From Spirochaetales bacterium (GTDB lineage: Bacteria; Spirochaetota; Spirochaetia; SZUA-6): a stretch of 64,000 bases of DNA. The number at the start of each line of letters is the position of its first letter. Positions within the stretch are counted from its first letter, which is position 1. The DNA lies in the NCBI GenBank assembly GCA_027021365.1, contig JALUUM010000009.1, positions 1 through 64,000 on the forward strand. Reading direction: 5' to 3'. The notes under the pieces were generated by a model that did no database searches, was not told where the DNA came from, and was given only the letters and a program-made list of their open reading frames with translations. The translations under genes and the position numbers were made by a program. Shown one piece after another: positions 36,639-45,618 of this stretch.

Positions 36639-36705
36639 TACCTCGTTGTTTTTTGTAAATATACTGAAGTCAAAATCTATCAAACCCTATGTAGGAGGAG
36701 TTTTT

Positions 36706-37182
36706 ATGGGAAACCCTGTTGTTTACGGCCTTATTAAGTCTTTGCATGATCTAAGTTCAATTGTCTGGATAGGAAGCCTGTTCTTTATAAGTCTCTTTTT
36801 AATTCCGGCAGCTAATTTAATTACGGAAAAAGAGAAAAGAACAGAAATTCTTAACAGTATTTTCGATAAACTTACCTATTTTGTCATTGCTTCTATTATT
36901 TTACTTGCAATTACCGGAATTCTTGAACACAACTTTGCACGGATACATGCCCTAAAAAATAGTGTAGAGCTGGCACCGGCATATAAAATTATTCACCTTA
37001 TCAAGTATCTACTAACAGGTCTTATGGTCCTTTTTGCAGTATTAAGACAGATAATGAGAAAAAAGGCAAAAGGGAATAACATCAATAAAAAGGCTAAAAA
37101 CCCCTTTTTATTAATCTACATCAACAGCTTTCTCGGACTAATAGTCGTTCTATTAAGCGGCATCCTCGCTGCTCTCGCATAA
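36706..37182 (+). CDS. Four-helix membrane protein, CopD-like
   Basis: 158-aa integral membrane protein with four transmembrane helices. It starts with SLHDLSSIVWIGSLFFISLF; conserved His in the first helix and HLIKYLLTGLMV in the third match the CopD/YozB-like family thought to handle copper or haem. The ATG at 36706 has GGAGGAG upstream. Divergent from the Crp/Fnr gene, sharing the operator region. Function inferred only from family resemblance. Confidence 0.6.
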   Translation: MGNPVVYGLIKSLHDLSSIVWIGSLFFISLFLIPAANLITEKEKRTEILNSIFDKLTYFVIASIILLAITGILEHNFARIHALKNSVELAPAYKIIHLIKYLLTGLMVLFAVLRQIMRKKAKGNNINKKAKNPFLLIYINSFLGLIVVLLSGILAALA

Positions 37183-37750
37183 CAGTTTAATGTTGTTTAT
37201 CGAAATTAAAACTTTGTTCGTACATGATTCCAGCACACAACCTATGAATAATACGATTATGGAGGAAGACATTACATTTACCAAACATGTTTAAAACAAG
37301 CCGGATATACATGCAGAGTTGCTAGACCTTAATAAAGCTGAATGCCTCTTTTACGATTTTGGCCTTGCGACTCCCGATTATTTTTTCTACCATTCACTAT
37401 TTCAAACAACCTTTAAAATGAGGAATAACAAAAGCCCTTACCATCGGATACAATATATTTACCATGTACCTTGAGGAGATGTTTTCGTATATAATTTTGG
37501 TATGCTTATGGTTTTTAATGTATACGCAGTTCTTGCACGAAGATATATTCCGCTGTAGAATCTATGTTAGTGAGCAGAAAATCGTATAAGGGTTCCTCCT
37601 TAAATTATATGGTTTTGTGCTATAATTTTGCCATACTCGAGCAGAAGACCTTAACAAGTGTGAAAATAGTCCATTTTACCATTTGTTTGCTACGTTCCTT
37701 GGTTGCAATTGAAAATTAATGTTAGGCTAGTATATAGGAGGCAATAAACC
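37183..37750. other. 568-bp gap without a recognisable gene
   Basis: AT-rich; no ORF of credible coding character on either strand. A 23-codon minus-strand ORF near 37325-37395 reads MVEKIIGSRKAKIVKEAF but lacks support. An extended -10 (TGC-TATAAT, 37618-37626) could start a transcript leading to the 122-aa gene. No tRNA or structured RNA was recognised. Confidence 0.5.
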
Positions 37751-38119
37751 ATGAAAATTCGGGCTCGCCATCTCATATCGATCTGGCTGTTTGGATTCCT
37801 TCTTTCATTAGTGATTCAAAGCCTGTTCCAAGGCTGGTTCGCTGCGGTTACGGTTTGGGGGCGAAATGTCGGATGGCAAACCGAGATTGCAATTTGGAAT
37901 GCTGGAATGTCTTTGGTTCTTATCGGGTTATTTCGCCAATCTGAATCTGTACAGGCCAAGGTAATTCCCGGCCTTGTCATATTGTCACTAGCATTGGGTA
38001 TAAACCACCTTCTTGTTGCTATCAGCAAAGCCGGCTACTTCGGTAATTGGCTGGGAGCGAGTTTGAACTTTGGAGGTGTATTGCTTGCTGTTCTCTACTT
38101 TCTTGGCCAGCGACGGTAA
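37751..38119 (+). CDS. Small four-helix membrane protein (DUF6790-like)
   Basis: 122-aa hydrophobic protein with four predicted helices (LISIWLFGFLLSLVIQSLF, AIWNAGMSLVLIGLF, VIPGLVILSLALGINHLLVA, GASLNFGGVLLAVLYFLG) and a conserved-looking GWQTEIAIWNAG segment between the first two. This layout resembles DUF6790-type small membrane proteins of unknown function. TAGGAGG precedes the ATG. Isolated gene with slightly different composition from its neighbours. Confidence 0.6.
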   Translation: MKIRARHLISIWLFGFLLSLVIQSLFQGWFAAVTVWGRNVGWQTEIAIWNAGMSLVLIGLFRQSESVQAKVIPGLVILSLALGINHLLVAISKAGYFGNWLGASLNFGGVLLAVLYFLGQRR

Positions 38120-38194
38120 GCTCTGGTTTAAACCACTCACAAACTTTTGATTTTAAGGATTAGGATTATATGAAAGCAAAACCTCGTAAACAGA

Positions 38195-38308
38195 CTACCT
38201 ATCGAGATAAATCCACTGGTCACGGGTAATCAGGCCTGAATTTTCTCTCAAATACTCCTTTATGGCCATACCGATGCAACGGTTTAAAGACATCCTTTTT
38301 TCCCGCAT
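38195..38308 (-). CDS. Possible 37-aa ORF
   Basis: Minus-strand ORF, MREKRMSLNRCIGMAIKEYL then RENSGLITRDQWIYLDR, with protein-like composition but no ribosome site. Possibly the end of a decayed gene. Downstream, in the same direction, of the truncated HTH gene. Low confidence. Confidence 0.25.
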   Translation of the reverse strand: MREKRMSLNRCIGMAIKEYLRENSGLITRDQWIYLDR

Positions 38309-38467
38309 CTGTACAGTTTGTCGGAAAAACTTCTCGTATATCTAAGCTAACCAACCAGGATATTTTGACTTTTCAATCCCGTTTCACTGTTTACAACACC
38401 GACAAGAATACCCGCCCCGAAATGAACATACAAGAATGTTTTTCAGGTTACGCCCCTTACCAAATAT

Positions 38468-38878
38468 TCACTCAGCCATAATCATGGCATCTATTCTTGA
38501 GCCTTTTGAAAATTCAACCTTAAAATCCTTCTTTAACCGCGGGAGAACTGGAATTGGGCTTTCTTTCTCCAGATATCCCGTAAAAAAATATACAACCTTT
38601 CCGGCAAAATCAATTATTGTACCCTGTATGTGCTCTCCCTCTATCATTATGCCGCCGTAATAATTATAGTCGTTGTTAATCTTGAAATATGTCAGAGGAC
38701 AGCCACCGGCTTGCTTTCTCTGGTCTTCTACTATTTTTCCTTCATCTATCAGCTCGTTTATTATCGTGGAGATGAAATTGGGATGTATATCAAAATGCCT
38801 GATAAAATCTTTCCTGCACTTTCCACTGTAGAAAATCTCCTCGGGGACCTCATTCTTCTGGTATCTTATATTTATATG
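38468..38878 (-). pseudogene. 5'-truncated gene with winged-helix-like domain
   Basis: An open minus-strand frame of 136 codons with coding character but no usable start codon (a TAA precedes it at 38879-38881). It reads NEVPEEIFYSGKCRKDFIRH, FDIHPNFISTIINELIDEGK, a helix-turn-helix-like stretch, then a beta-rich tail GGIMIEGEHIQGTIIDFAGK ending SRIDAMIMAE. It is probably the C-terminal part of a larger regulator whose 5' end was lost. Plus-strand ORFs here are antisense shadows. Confidence 0.4.
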
Positions 38879-39012
38879 TTAATTTACTTACCACAATAAT
38901 CTCAGGAATAAAATCTGTAAATATTACATTTAGGAACAAAAAATTAATCTGAAAATTGCTTTATTTTGCCTGAAATAAAGGATTTCTATATATCCTTAAA
39001 ACAGATCGAACC

Positions 39013-39041
39013 TTGACATATTTCATTTGTCTATGTAAGCT
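39013..39041 (+). promoter_or_regulatory. Candidate promoter of the MBL-fold gene
   Basis: TTGACA (39013-39018), 17-bp spacer, TAAGCT (39036-39041), about 60 bases ahead of the ATG at 39101. Confidence 0.35.
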
Positions 39042-39100
39042 CCACTTTCAGGTTGCTTTGTATAGATAATCTGTAAAAACAGGTAGTGTAGGAAGTCATT

Positions 39101-40039
39101 ATGCATAGATTTAAGACGGAAGAAATTCGTAAAGATCCAGGACCGCCACGAATGTTTGCAGAAGACAATTCTTCTACTTTCCTAATAACACTTGGTACAG
39201 GCACACCAAGTCCTAATCCATTCCGTATGGGACCAGCTGGAGCTGTTATCGTCAATGAAACTCCTTACCTCATTGATGCAGGTGAGGGAGTCACCCGTAG
39301 CATTGCAAAAGCTGCTTCTGCACACAATAATAGATTCGCAGACTGTTTTGATCCACAAAAACTAACTAACTTGTTTATAACTCATTTACACTCCGACCAT
39401 GTTGTAGGACTACCAAGCCTAATTTTGAATCCATGGATTTTCGGAAGAAAATCTCCTTTAAATGTATTTGGTCCATCGGGAACAAAAAATCTCGTGAATA
39501 AGATTTTGGATGCTTATCAAGTGGATATTAAAGAGCGTCTGAACAGTCTGGATCCAGCCCCTCCTGAAGGTTGGAAGGTGAAGGTCCATGAAATTAAGGA
39601 AGATACGATTGTAATGAAAAACTCAAATATTACTGTCGAAGCATTCCATCATAAGCACGGGGATATGGATAATCTCGGATATCGTTTTACCACAAAAGAT
39701 AAAATTATTATATGGGCTGGCGACGGGCAGATTAATAACGCCATGTTAAAGGCTTCTAAGGATGCGGATATACTTGTTACGGAACTGTGTACTGAAGATA
39801 ATATAGACAAATCACCCTGGGGAGGAATGTCAGTAGAGGAAAAAAATAGGACCATATGGTCTTATCACCTGAAGCCATCAATTCTTGCCGATTTTGCTAT
39901 TCAAGCAAATGTAAAAACTTTGGTACTCGTGCACGAATCCAATTATTCATTCCCCTATGAAGTTGACTCACTTTATAACGAACTAAAACGCTATTATCAA
40001 GGTAAGGTCATCAGCTCCCGTGATAGCGATGTATTTTAA
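39101..40039 (+). CDS. Metallo-beta-lactamase-fold hydrolase
   Basis: 312-aa cytoplasmic MBL-fold enzyme. Metal ligands: THLHSDHVVGL (HxHxDH), HHKHGDMD, the bridging Asp in WAGDGQ, and a C-terminal VLVHESNYS. The N-terminal FLITLGTGTPSPNPFRMGPA is typical of RNase Z/arylsulfatase-like members of the fold. AGGAAG precedes the ATG. It converges on the deaminase gene at the end of the nucleoside operon; its substrate is unknown and could be a cyclic nucleotide or phosphodiester. Confidence 0.82.
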   Translation: MHRFKTEEIRKDPGPPRMFAEDNSSTFLITLGTGTPSPNPFRMGPAGAVIVNETPYLIDAGEGVTRSIAKAASAHNNRFADCFDPQKLTNLFITHLHSDHVVGLPSLILNPWIFGRKSPLNVFGPSGTKNLVNKILDAYQVDIKERLNSLDPAPPEGWKVKVHEIKEDTIVMKNSNITVEAFHHKHGDMDNLGYRFTTKDKIIIWAGDGQINNAMLKASKDADILVTELCTEDNIDKSPWGGMSVEEKNRTIWSYHLKPSILADFAIQANVKTLVLVHESNYSFPYEVDSLYNELKRYYQGKVISSRDSDVF

Positions 40040-40078
40040 TACAACATTCCATTTAAACTTGAAGGGTAACATTCTGGG

Positions 40079-41434
40079 TTAAGAATATTTGATAGATCTT
40101 GCTTCCAATTCTTTGGCAAAGGGTCTTATTTTTTGTTCTATATGCTTCATAATTTCATGGTCATCTTCTACATTAAACGTTTGCAACTTTCTATTTTCCA
40201 TTACAATTTCCCCATTGATAACTGTGGTTACAACATTAAAAGGCTGCGCCTGGAAAACCAGTGCTGCATAGTAATCATAACATGGAACCATATTAGGAGA
40301 TTTTGTTTCAATTACAATTATATCTGCAAACTTACCCTTTTCCAAAGAACCAATTTTATCTTCCATCTGTAATGATTCGGCTCCACCTATTGTTGCCATT
40401 TCAACTATTTCTATCGGTTTCATTAATGTAGCATTCTTATACTGTGCCCTTTGCATCATTGCTACACCACGCATTGTTTCAAATAGGTTCAAGGAATTAC
40501 AGCTCATTGGGCCATCAGTGCCTATTCCCATTCTCACACCAGCTTTTTTCATATCGAAAGCTCTAGCAATTCCATGACCACTTTTCGCATTGGCAACCGG
40601 GTTATGAGCCACCCCACATTTAATATTTTTTATTATTTCAATATCTTTATCATCCAAATAAATAGCATGAGCTAAATGAACATTTTTCTTCAAAAAACCT
40701 ATGTTGTTTAGGTAATATATTGAAGACTTCCCTTTATACTCTTCCGGCAGCCTCATCGGCTCATCTGTTCTCTCGGAAACATGTATTAAAATAGGAGTCT
40801 TATATTCAGAAGAAAGAGATTGTGTTTCCAATAATTTTTCTTTCGATACACTGTATGGGGCATGTGGTGCTAAAGCTGGCACCACCAGTGGGTCATTTTT
40901 ATACTTTTTTATTAAATCTATTCCATAGTCAAGCCCACCGTAGGGTTTAGGTGCATCAACAACGGGAAACCGGATAATGGTCTCTCCTAATACAGCACGG
41001 ATTCCAACTTTTTTAATCGCTTTGGCCATTTCATCCGTATGGTAATACATATCGACAAAAGTAGTTATCCCACTCATTGCATATTCGATAGCACCATGGA
41101 TTGTCGCATTGTAAATAAGCTCGCGGCTTAGCATATTCTTTTCAAGTGGAAAAATCAAATCAAACAATCTATCTTTAATGCCGTTTTCACCAAGACCTCT
41201 AAAGGCGATCATGGGAAGATGGCTATGGGTGTTAATCAAGCCCGGCAGAACAATGCCATTTTCTGCATCAATTACTTTGAAATCAGGGTATTTTTTAATA
41301 CAAACCTCTGATCCTACCTCGGTAATTATTGATCCTTCAACGACTACAATACCTTTATCAATAATCCTCCGGTGTTTATCCATTGTTACTACAGTGCCAT
41401 TTTTAATAATAACACCTGATTTCATTTCATTCAT
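40079..41434 (-). CDS. SAH/MTA-deaminase-like amidohydrolase
   Basis: 451-aa amidohydrolase with the ATZ/TRZ deaminase pattern: NTHSHLPMIAFRG (HxH), APHAPYSVSKEKL, LIHVSERTDE, LAHAIYLDDKD, HNPVANAKSGHG and GIGTDGPMSCNSLNLF. Best matched to 5-methylthioadenosine/S-adenosylhomocysteine deaminases, which also act on adenosine. Last gene of the nucleoside-import operon, 32 bp after cytidine deaminase, so deamination of imported adenosine-type nucleosides is the likely job. No ribosome site precedes the ATG; translation may depend on coupling. Confidence 0.82.
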   Translation of the reverse strand: MNEMKSGVIIKNGTVVTMDKHRRIIDKGIVVVEGSIITEVGSEVCIKKYPDFKVIDAENGIVLPGLINTHSHLPMIAFRGLGENGIKDRLFDLIFPLEKNMLSRELIYNATIHGAIEYAMSGITTFVDMYYHTDEMAKAIKKVGIRAVLGETIIRFPVVDAPKPYGGLDYGIDLIKKYKNDPLVVPALAPHAPYSVSKEKLLETQSLSSEYKTPILIHVSERTDEPMRLPEEYKGKSSIYYLNNIGFLKKNVHLAHAIYLDDKDIEIIKNIKCGVAHNPVANAKSGHGIARAFDMKKAGVRMGIGTDGPMSCNSLNLFETMRGVAMMQRAQYKNATLMKPIEIVEMATIGGAESLQMEDKIGSLEKGKFADIIVIETKSPNMVPCYDYYAALVFQAQPFNVVTTVINGEIVMENRKLQTFNVEDDHEIMKHIEQKIRPFAKELEARSIKYS

Positions 41435-41466
41435 TCTGATATATATCTTTATGACTTATTATGAGT

Positions 41467-41901
41467 TTACTCAGAACCATCCAAATTCTGAGGGCCGAAA
41501 GATTTTGGTAGTAGATCTGTCAGTTGGAAACTCAATATTTTATCTCCCTCTTTGCGGACATAAATAGTAAGATCATTACAAAACTCCCGTAGTACCTGAC
41601 GACACGATCCACATGGGCCATTGCCTCTCCGACTCGGAGTGGCAATTGCTAAAGCTTCAAATTCCGTTTCACCCTCTGATATGGCTTTGAATACAGCAAC
41701 CCTTTCTCCACAAACAGTTAATCCATAAGAGGCGTTTTCAACGTTACATCCGAGGTATATTTTACCCGATTTAGTTAAAAGTGCTGCACCCACCTGATAT
41801 TTGGAGTATGGCGCATAAGCCAACTTCCTAGCTTTTTCTGCCAAGTCCATCATTTCCTGAGGTGAAGGCTTTCTCTGTTTGAACTCATTCTGATAATCCA
41901 C
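41467..41901 (-). CDS. cdd: Cytidine deaminase
   Basis: 144-aa homotetrameric-type cytidine deaminase: converts cytidine and deoxycytidine to uridine forms. Zinc ligands and catalytic Glu are in NVENASYGLTVCGERVAVFK and GPCGSCRQVLREF (three Cys ligands, as in the short class). The start is a GTG at 41901 with GGAG spaced seven bases upstream. Downstream of two permease genes in the nucleoside importer operon. Confidence 0.94.
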   Translation of the reverse strand: MDYQNEFKQRKPSPQEMMDLAEKARKLAYAPYSKYQVGAALLTKSGKIYLGCNVENASYGLTVCGERVAVFKAISEGETEFEALAIATPSRRGNGPCGSCRQVLREFCNDLTIYVRKEGDKILSFQLTDLLPKSFGPQNLDGSE

Positions 41902-41967
41902 TATAAAACTCCATACATTAACTTATGATACTTCCTTCAATTGTATAATGAAAACACATTCATCCTC

Positions 41968-42909
41968 TTACTCTTCTGCCTTTTCAAGAGCAGCTCTATT
42001 TGCCTTTGCGGTCATGGCCCGCACCCATTTTTCCCGAAACGAAATGGTCATTAATATAATAACTATTATAGCATAGGGTAACATCTGAAGGAACTGAACT
42101 GGCATAATCTGCATACCCTGCAATCTCCATGAGATAGAATCAAAGAGCCCAAATAGAATACTACCCAGAAAAGTACCAATTGGTGTAAACATACCAAAGA
42201 TTGTTGCGGCTAAACCCATAAAACCTCTACCAGCTGACATTCCCTCTGTAAACATTGTCAAATGTCCAAGAGAGAGGTAAGATCCCCCTAATCCGGCTAA
42301 AGCACCACTTGCCATCACTGCAAAAAAACGCATTTCATTACACCGTATTCCCATTACTTCTGCTGCAGCAGGATTTTCACCTACTGCACGAAGATGTATA
42401 CCCAATTTTGTTTTATACAAAAAAATATGACTAAGTAATACTAGAATCCAGCATATATAAACTAATATCGAGTATCCACTTACCAGAGATCCAAGTATTG
42501 GTACATTATCAATTACCGGTAACTTTATCATTTCAAGCCCCTTTAGATCAGGGCTTGAAAAAGCACCTGCAACTCCAAAAATTGCTCTTAGTAAGTAAAC
42601 TGTCAAATAGTTTGCAAATATATTTATAGCAATTCCCATAATGATAATGTGTGCTTTCCACTTAAGAGAAAATAAAGCAAAAATAAAAGCCAATGTCATA
42701 GATCCGAGCATAGAAAGTATTACACCAATAATAGCACTTCCAGTATAATAACTACCAACGACAGCAACAAAAGCACCAACGAGCATCATGCCTTCTACGG
42801 CAATATTAACGATTCCGGCTTGTATCGTTAGCATTGTGGCTAAACCTGCAAAGGCAATCGGAGTAGCCAGCCTTAACGTACTTCTAATAAGCTCCAAATC
42901 AAAAACCAT
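41968..42909 (-). CDS. nupQ: Nucleoside ABC transporter permease 2
   Basis: 313-aa integral membrane permease of the BMP-type (NupQ/YufQ) nucleoside ABC importer: about eight helices including ATMLTIQAGIVNIAVEGMML and the ATPase-contact region PAAAEVMGIRCNEMRFFAVM. It begins one base after the first permease gene. Together with the partner permease, ATPase and BMP protein it imports nucleosides. Confidence 0.9.
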   Translation of the reverse strand: MVFDLELIRSTLRLATPIAFAGLATMLTIQAGIVNIAVEGMMLVGAFVAVVGSYYTGSAIIGVILSMLGSMTLAFIFALFSLKWKAHIIIMGIAINIFANYLTVYLLRAIFGVAGAFSSPDLKGLEMIKLPVIDNVPILGSLVSGYSILVYICWILVLLSHIFLYKTKLGIHLRAVGENPAAAEVMGIRCNEMRFFAVMASGALAGLGGSYLSLGHLTMFTEGMSAGRGFMGLAATIFGMFTPIGTFLGSILFGLFDSISWRLQGMQIMPVQFLQMLPYAIIVIILMTISFREKWVRAMTAKANRAALEKAEE

Positions 42910-42910
42910 T

Positions 42911-43978
42911 CTAAGCCTCTTTAGTAACCGCTTTCACTCTTGAATTACCTAAGTTCCATATAAAATCAAAGATGCTTTCGGCAGCCATAAAAAAGATGAT
43001 AATTGCTACAATTGTACCAATCAATTCACGTGGAATATCCGATGTCCACTCCAAAACCATAGCGCCCGATTTAAGACCACCATAAAAAATTGCAGCAAAT
43101 AGAGCTCCAAGAGGATTACGCTTTGCAAGTAAAGCTACGAGGATTCCATCAAATCCCAACCCACTTGAGAAATCTTCCATAAATCGTCTGTAGACACCTA
43201 ATACCTCAATTCCTCCTCCCAAACCAGCGAAAGCACCACTTAGCAGCATCCCCATAAGAATGGTCTTATTCACGGGAATACCACCAAACAATGCAAAACG
43301 TGGAGCAAGACCTACATTTCGCATCCCGAATCCTAAGGTGGTACGAGATAGTAAAAACGCAGCCAGTAGTACCATAAATAATGCTATGAAGAATCCTGTA
43401 TTAAGCTGGGTACCCTGAGCTAGTCTGACCAGTTCCGCTGATGGCTTTATCTGAGGAGTCATCGGAGCTACAGCTGATTCACGCAAGGGATAGTTTACTA
43501 AATAGCTGACACCAAAACGGGCAAGATAATTAAACATAATGGTAATTATCACTTCATCCGTTTTTAGCTTTACTTTTAGCAACCCAGGAATAAATGCCCA
43601 AATTGCTCCAGCTGCTACTGCACAACAAAGAGCCAATAGAACATGAAAGACAGGATTCAATCCGGAAATAGTAAAACCAATAAAAGTAGCTATAACAGCC
43701 CCTATAAGAAACTGTCCCTCGATACCAAGATTGAAAAGGCCAGTACGAAATGCAAAAATTGCAGCAAGGCTTGTAAAAACCAGCGGGGTAGCTCTCTGCA
43801 GGCTGGTTAAAAAATTTCTTTTTCCAAAGAAGGCACCTTTAAACAAAGTCAGGTACACTTTTAAGGGTTGATAACCGTTAATAAGCATAACCAGAGAACC
43901 AACTGCCATTGCCAGAATAACGCTAAAAAGAACCATTATCAACCCGCGTATTGTTTCGTTATCGAGCAGTCGCTTCAA
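42911..43978 (-). CDS. nupP: Nucleoside ABC transporter permease 1
   Basis: 355-aa permease of the NupP/YufP type with about nine to ten helices; FAFRTGLFNLGIEGQFLIGA and the cytoplasmic loop NVGLAPRFALFGGIPVNKTI match the family. The start is a TTG (43978) whose first four bases overlap the ATPase stop, with AAGGAG eight bases upstream. Confidence 0.9.
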   Translation of the reverse strand: MKRLLDNETIRGLIMVLFSVILAMAVGSLVMLINGYQPLKVYLTLFKGAFFGKRNFLTSLQRATPLVFTSLAAIFAFRTGLFNLGIEGQFLIGAVIATFIGFTISGLNPVFHVLLALCCAVAAGAIWAFIPGLLKVKLKTDEVIITIMFNYLARFGVSYLVNYPLRESAVAPMTPQIKPSAELVRLAQGTQLNTGFFIALFMVLLAAFLLSRTTLGFGMRNVGLAPRFALFGGIPVNKTILMGMLLSGAFAGLGGGIEVLGVYRRFMEDFSSGLGFDGILVALLAKRNPLGALFAAIFYGGLKSGAMVLEWTSDIPRELIGTIVAIIIFFMAAESIFDFIWNLGNSRVKAVTKEA

Positions 43979-45591
43979 AACGGTTTCTCCTTAAAAGAAG
44001 TATCTTTCATTTTTTTATCAGGCTTAATACCAGCCATCATAAGTCCTACCGTCTCTTCATCTGCTTCCTCTGCCTCTAATATTCCCACAATCCGACCTTC
44101 ATACATCACTACAATTTGGTCACTTAACGATAGTATTTCTTCCAACTCAGCAGAAATCAAAAGAACAGCAGTTCCACTATCACGAGCATCAATAATACGC
44201 TGATGTACAAATTCAATGCTTCCGATGTCCAATCCACGCGTTGGTTGGGATGCAACAAGTATTTTTGGTTTTCCAGCCAACTCACGAGCCAATACAAGTT
44301 TCTGTAGATTACCCCCGGATAACGTATTAGCAACAACATTCAAATTAGGAGTTCTAATATCAAATTCCTTCACTAGCCTTGAAGTAAATTTCTCTATAAC
44401 TTTGAAGTTAAGTATATTCAACTTAGAAATAGGTGATTTATAGTAAGAATTAACAATAGCATTATCCTTAAGATTTGCTTCCATATTTAAACCTGTGGTC
44501 ATGCGGTCTTCTGGTATATGTGCCATACCTAGTTCTCTACGCCGGCGTGGATTAAACATTCCAATCTCTCGACCTTCCAGAACAATGTTACCACTCTCAA
44601 CTTGTCGTAAACCGGTTATAGCTTCAACCAGTTCTGTCTGCCCATTTCCTTCCACACCAGCAATTCCCAATACCATCCCTTTCCTTACCTCAAATGATAT
44701 TCTACGTACTGCTGGCAGACCTCTATTGTCAAGGACGGTCAGATTCTTTACTGCGAGCACCACTTCACCTCGTTTAGCCGGGGTTTTTTTCAGTTGCAAC
44801 AACACTTCTCTGCCTACCATCATATTGGCAAGCTTCTGGGGAGTGGTTTCTTGGGTCCTGCTCGTATATACCACTCTACCACGACGCATAACAACTACCT
44901 GATCAGAGATCTCCATTACCTCTTTTAACTTATGAGTTATGAATATAACTGTTTTACCATCCCGAACTAATCCACGAATTACGTTAAATAGTTCTCTCGT
45001 CTCCTGAGGCGTAAGTATTGCAGTCGGCTCATCTAAAATCAGAACCTCTGCTTTTCTGTAAAGAGTTTTTAGAATCTCAACCCGCTGCTGAAGTCCTACA
45101 GGAATGTCTCTAACTCGTTGATCAGGGTCGATTTTCAGTCCATACTGTTCGGATAAAGCAATGACCTGAGCACGTGCCTTTTTCTTATCAACAAAAATAC
45201 CCTTGCCCCAAGCAGGTTCGTTACCAAGAGTAATATTTTCAGTGACAGTAAAGGTAGGAACCATCTTAAAATGCTGGTGAACCATTCCCATTCCCAAGCG
45301 TATTGCCTTATCAGGGCTGTCAATTCTAACTTCTTCTCCTTTAATTTCAATCGACCCTTCATCAGGCAAGTAAAGTCCATACAGAATGTTCATTAAGGTG
45401 GTTTTGCCTGCACCATTCTCACCAACAAGGGCGAGTATCTCGCCCTTGTTTACGGTAAGATTTACATGATCATTAGCAATAACCCTCGGAAATACCTTTG
45501 TGATGTTTTTCATACACACTGCAATTGCCGAGTTATTTTGCCGTTTATTTTTATGATCAAGTATTGTTTCTCTTGGAGTCAAATCTGCCAC
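43975..45591 (-). CDS. nupO: Nucleoside ABC transporter ATPase (two cassettes)
   Basis: 538-aa tandem ATPase (NupO/YufO; RbsA-like layout). First cassette: Walker A GENGAGKTT, Walker B VLILDEPTAILTP. Second cassette is degenerate at Walker A (GVEGNGQTE) but keeps LSGGNLQKLVLARELA. A GTG start at 45591 gives 24 residues ahead of the usual beginning (MKNITKVFPRVIANDHVN); a later start near 45510 is also possible. Second of the five transporter-linked genes. Confidence 0.92.
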   Translation of the reverse strand: MADLTPRETILDHKNKRQNNSAIAVCMKNITKVFPRVIANDHVNLTVNKGEILALVGENGAGKTTLMNILYGLYLPDEGSIEIKGEEVRIDSPDKAIRLGMGMVHQHFKMVPTFTVTENITLGNEPAWGKGIFVDKKKARAQVIALSEQYGLKIDPDQRVRDIPVGLQQRVEILKTLYRKAEVLILDEPTAILTPQETRELFNVIRGLVRDGKTVIFITHKLKEVMEISDQVVVMRRGRVVYTSRTQETTPQKLANMMVGREVLLQLKKTPAKRGEVVLAVKNLTVLDNRGLPAVRRISFEVRKGMVLGIAGVEGNGQTELVEAITGLRQVESGNIVLEGREIGMFNPRRRRELGMAHIPEDRMTTGLNMEANLKDNAIVNSYYKSPISKLNILNFKVIEKFTSRLVKEFDIRTPNLNVVANTLSGGNLQKLVLARELAGKPKILVASQPTRGLDIGSIEFVHQRIIDARDSGTAVLLISAELEEILSLSDQIVVMYEGRIVGILEAEEADEETVGLMMAGIKPDKKMKDTSFKEKPF

Positions 45592-45618
45592 CCACCATTT
45601 TGCTATAAGTGTTTTAAA

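Noticed and set aside
37325..37395. 23-codon ORF MVEKIIGSRKAKIVKEAF
   Set aside because: No ribosome site and too short to judge; the gap is better described as non-coding.
38436..38899. Two plus-strand ORFs of 74 and 89 codons
   Set aside because: The minus-strand frame in the same place has far better protein-like sequence; these are antisense shadows.
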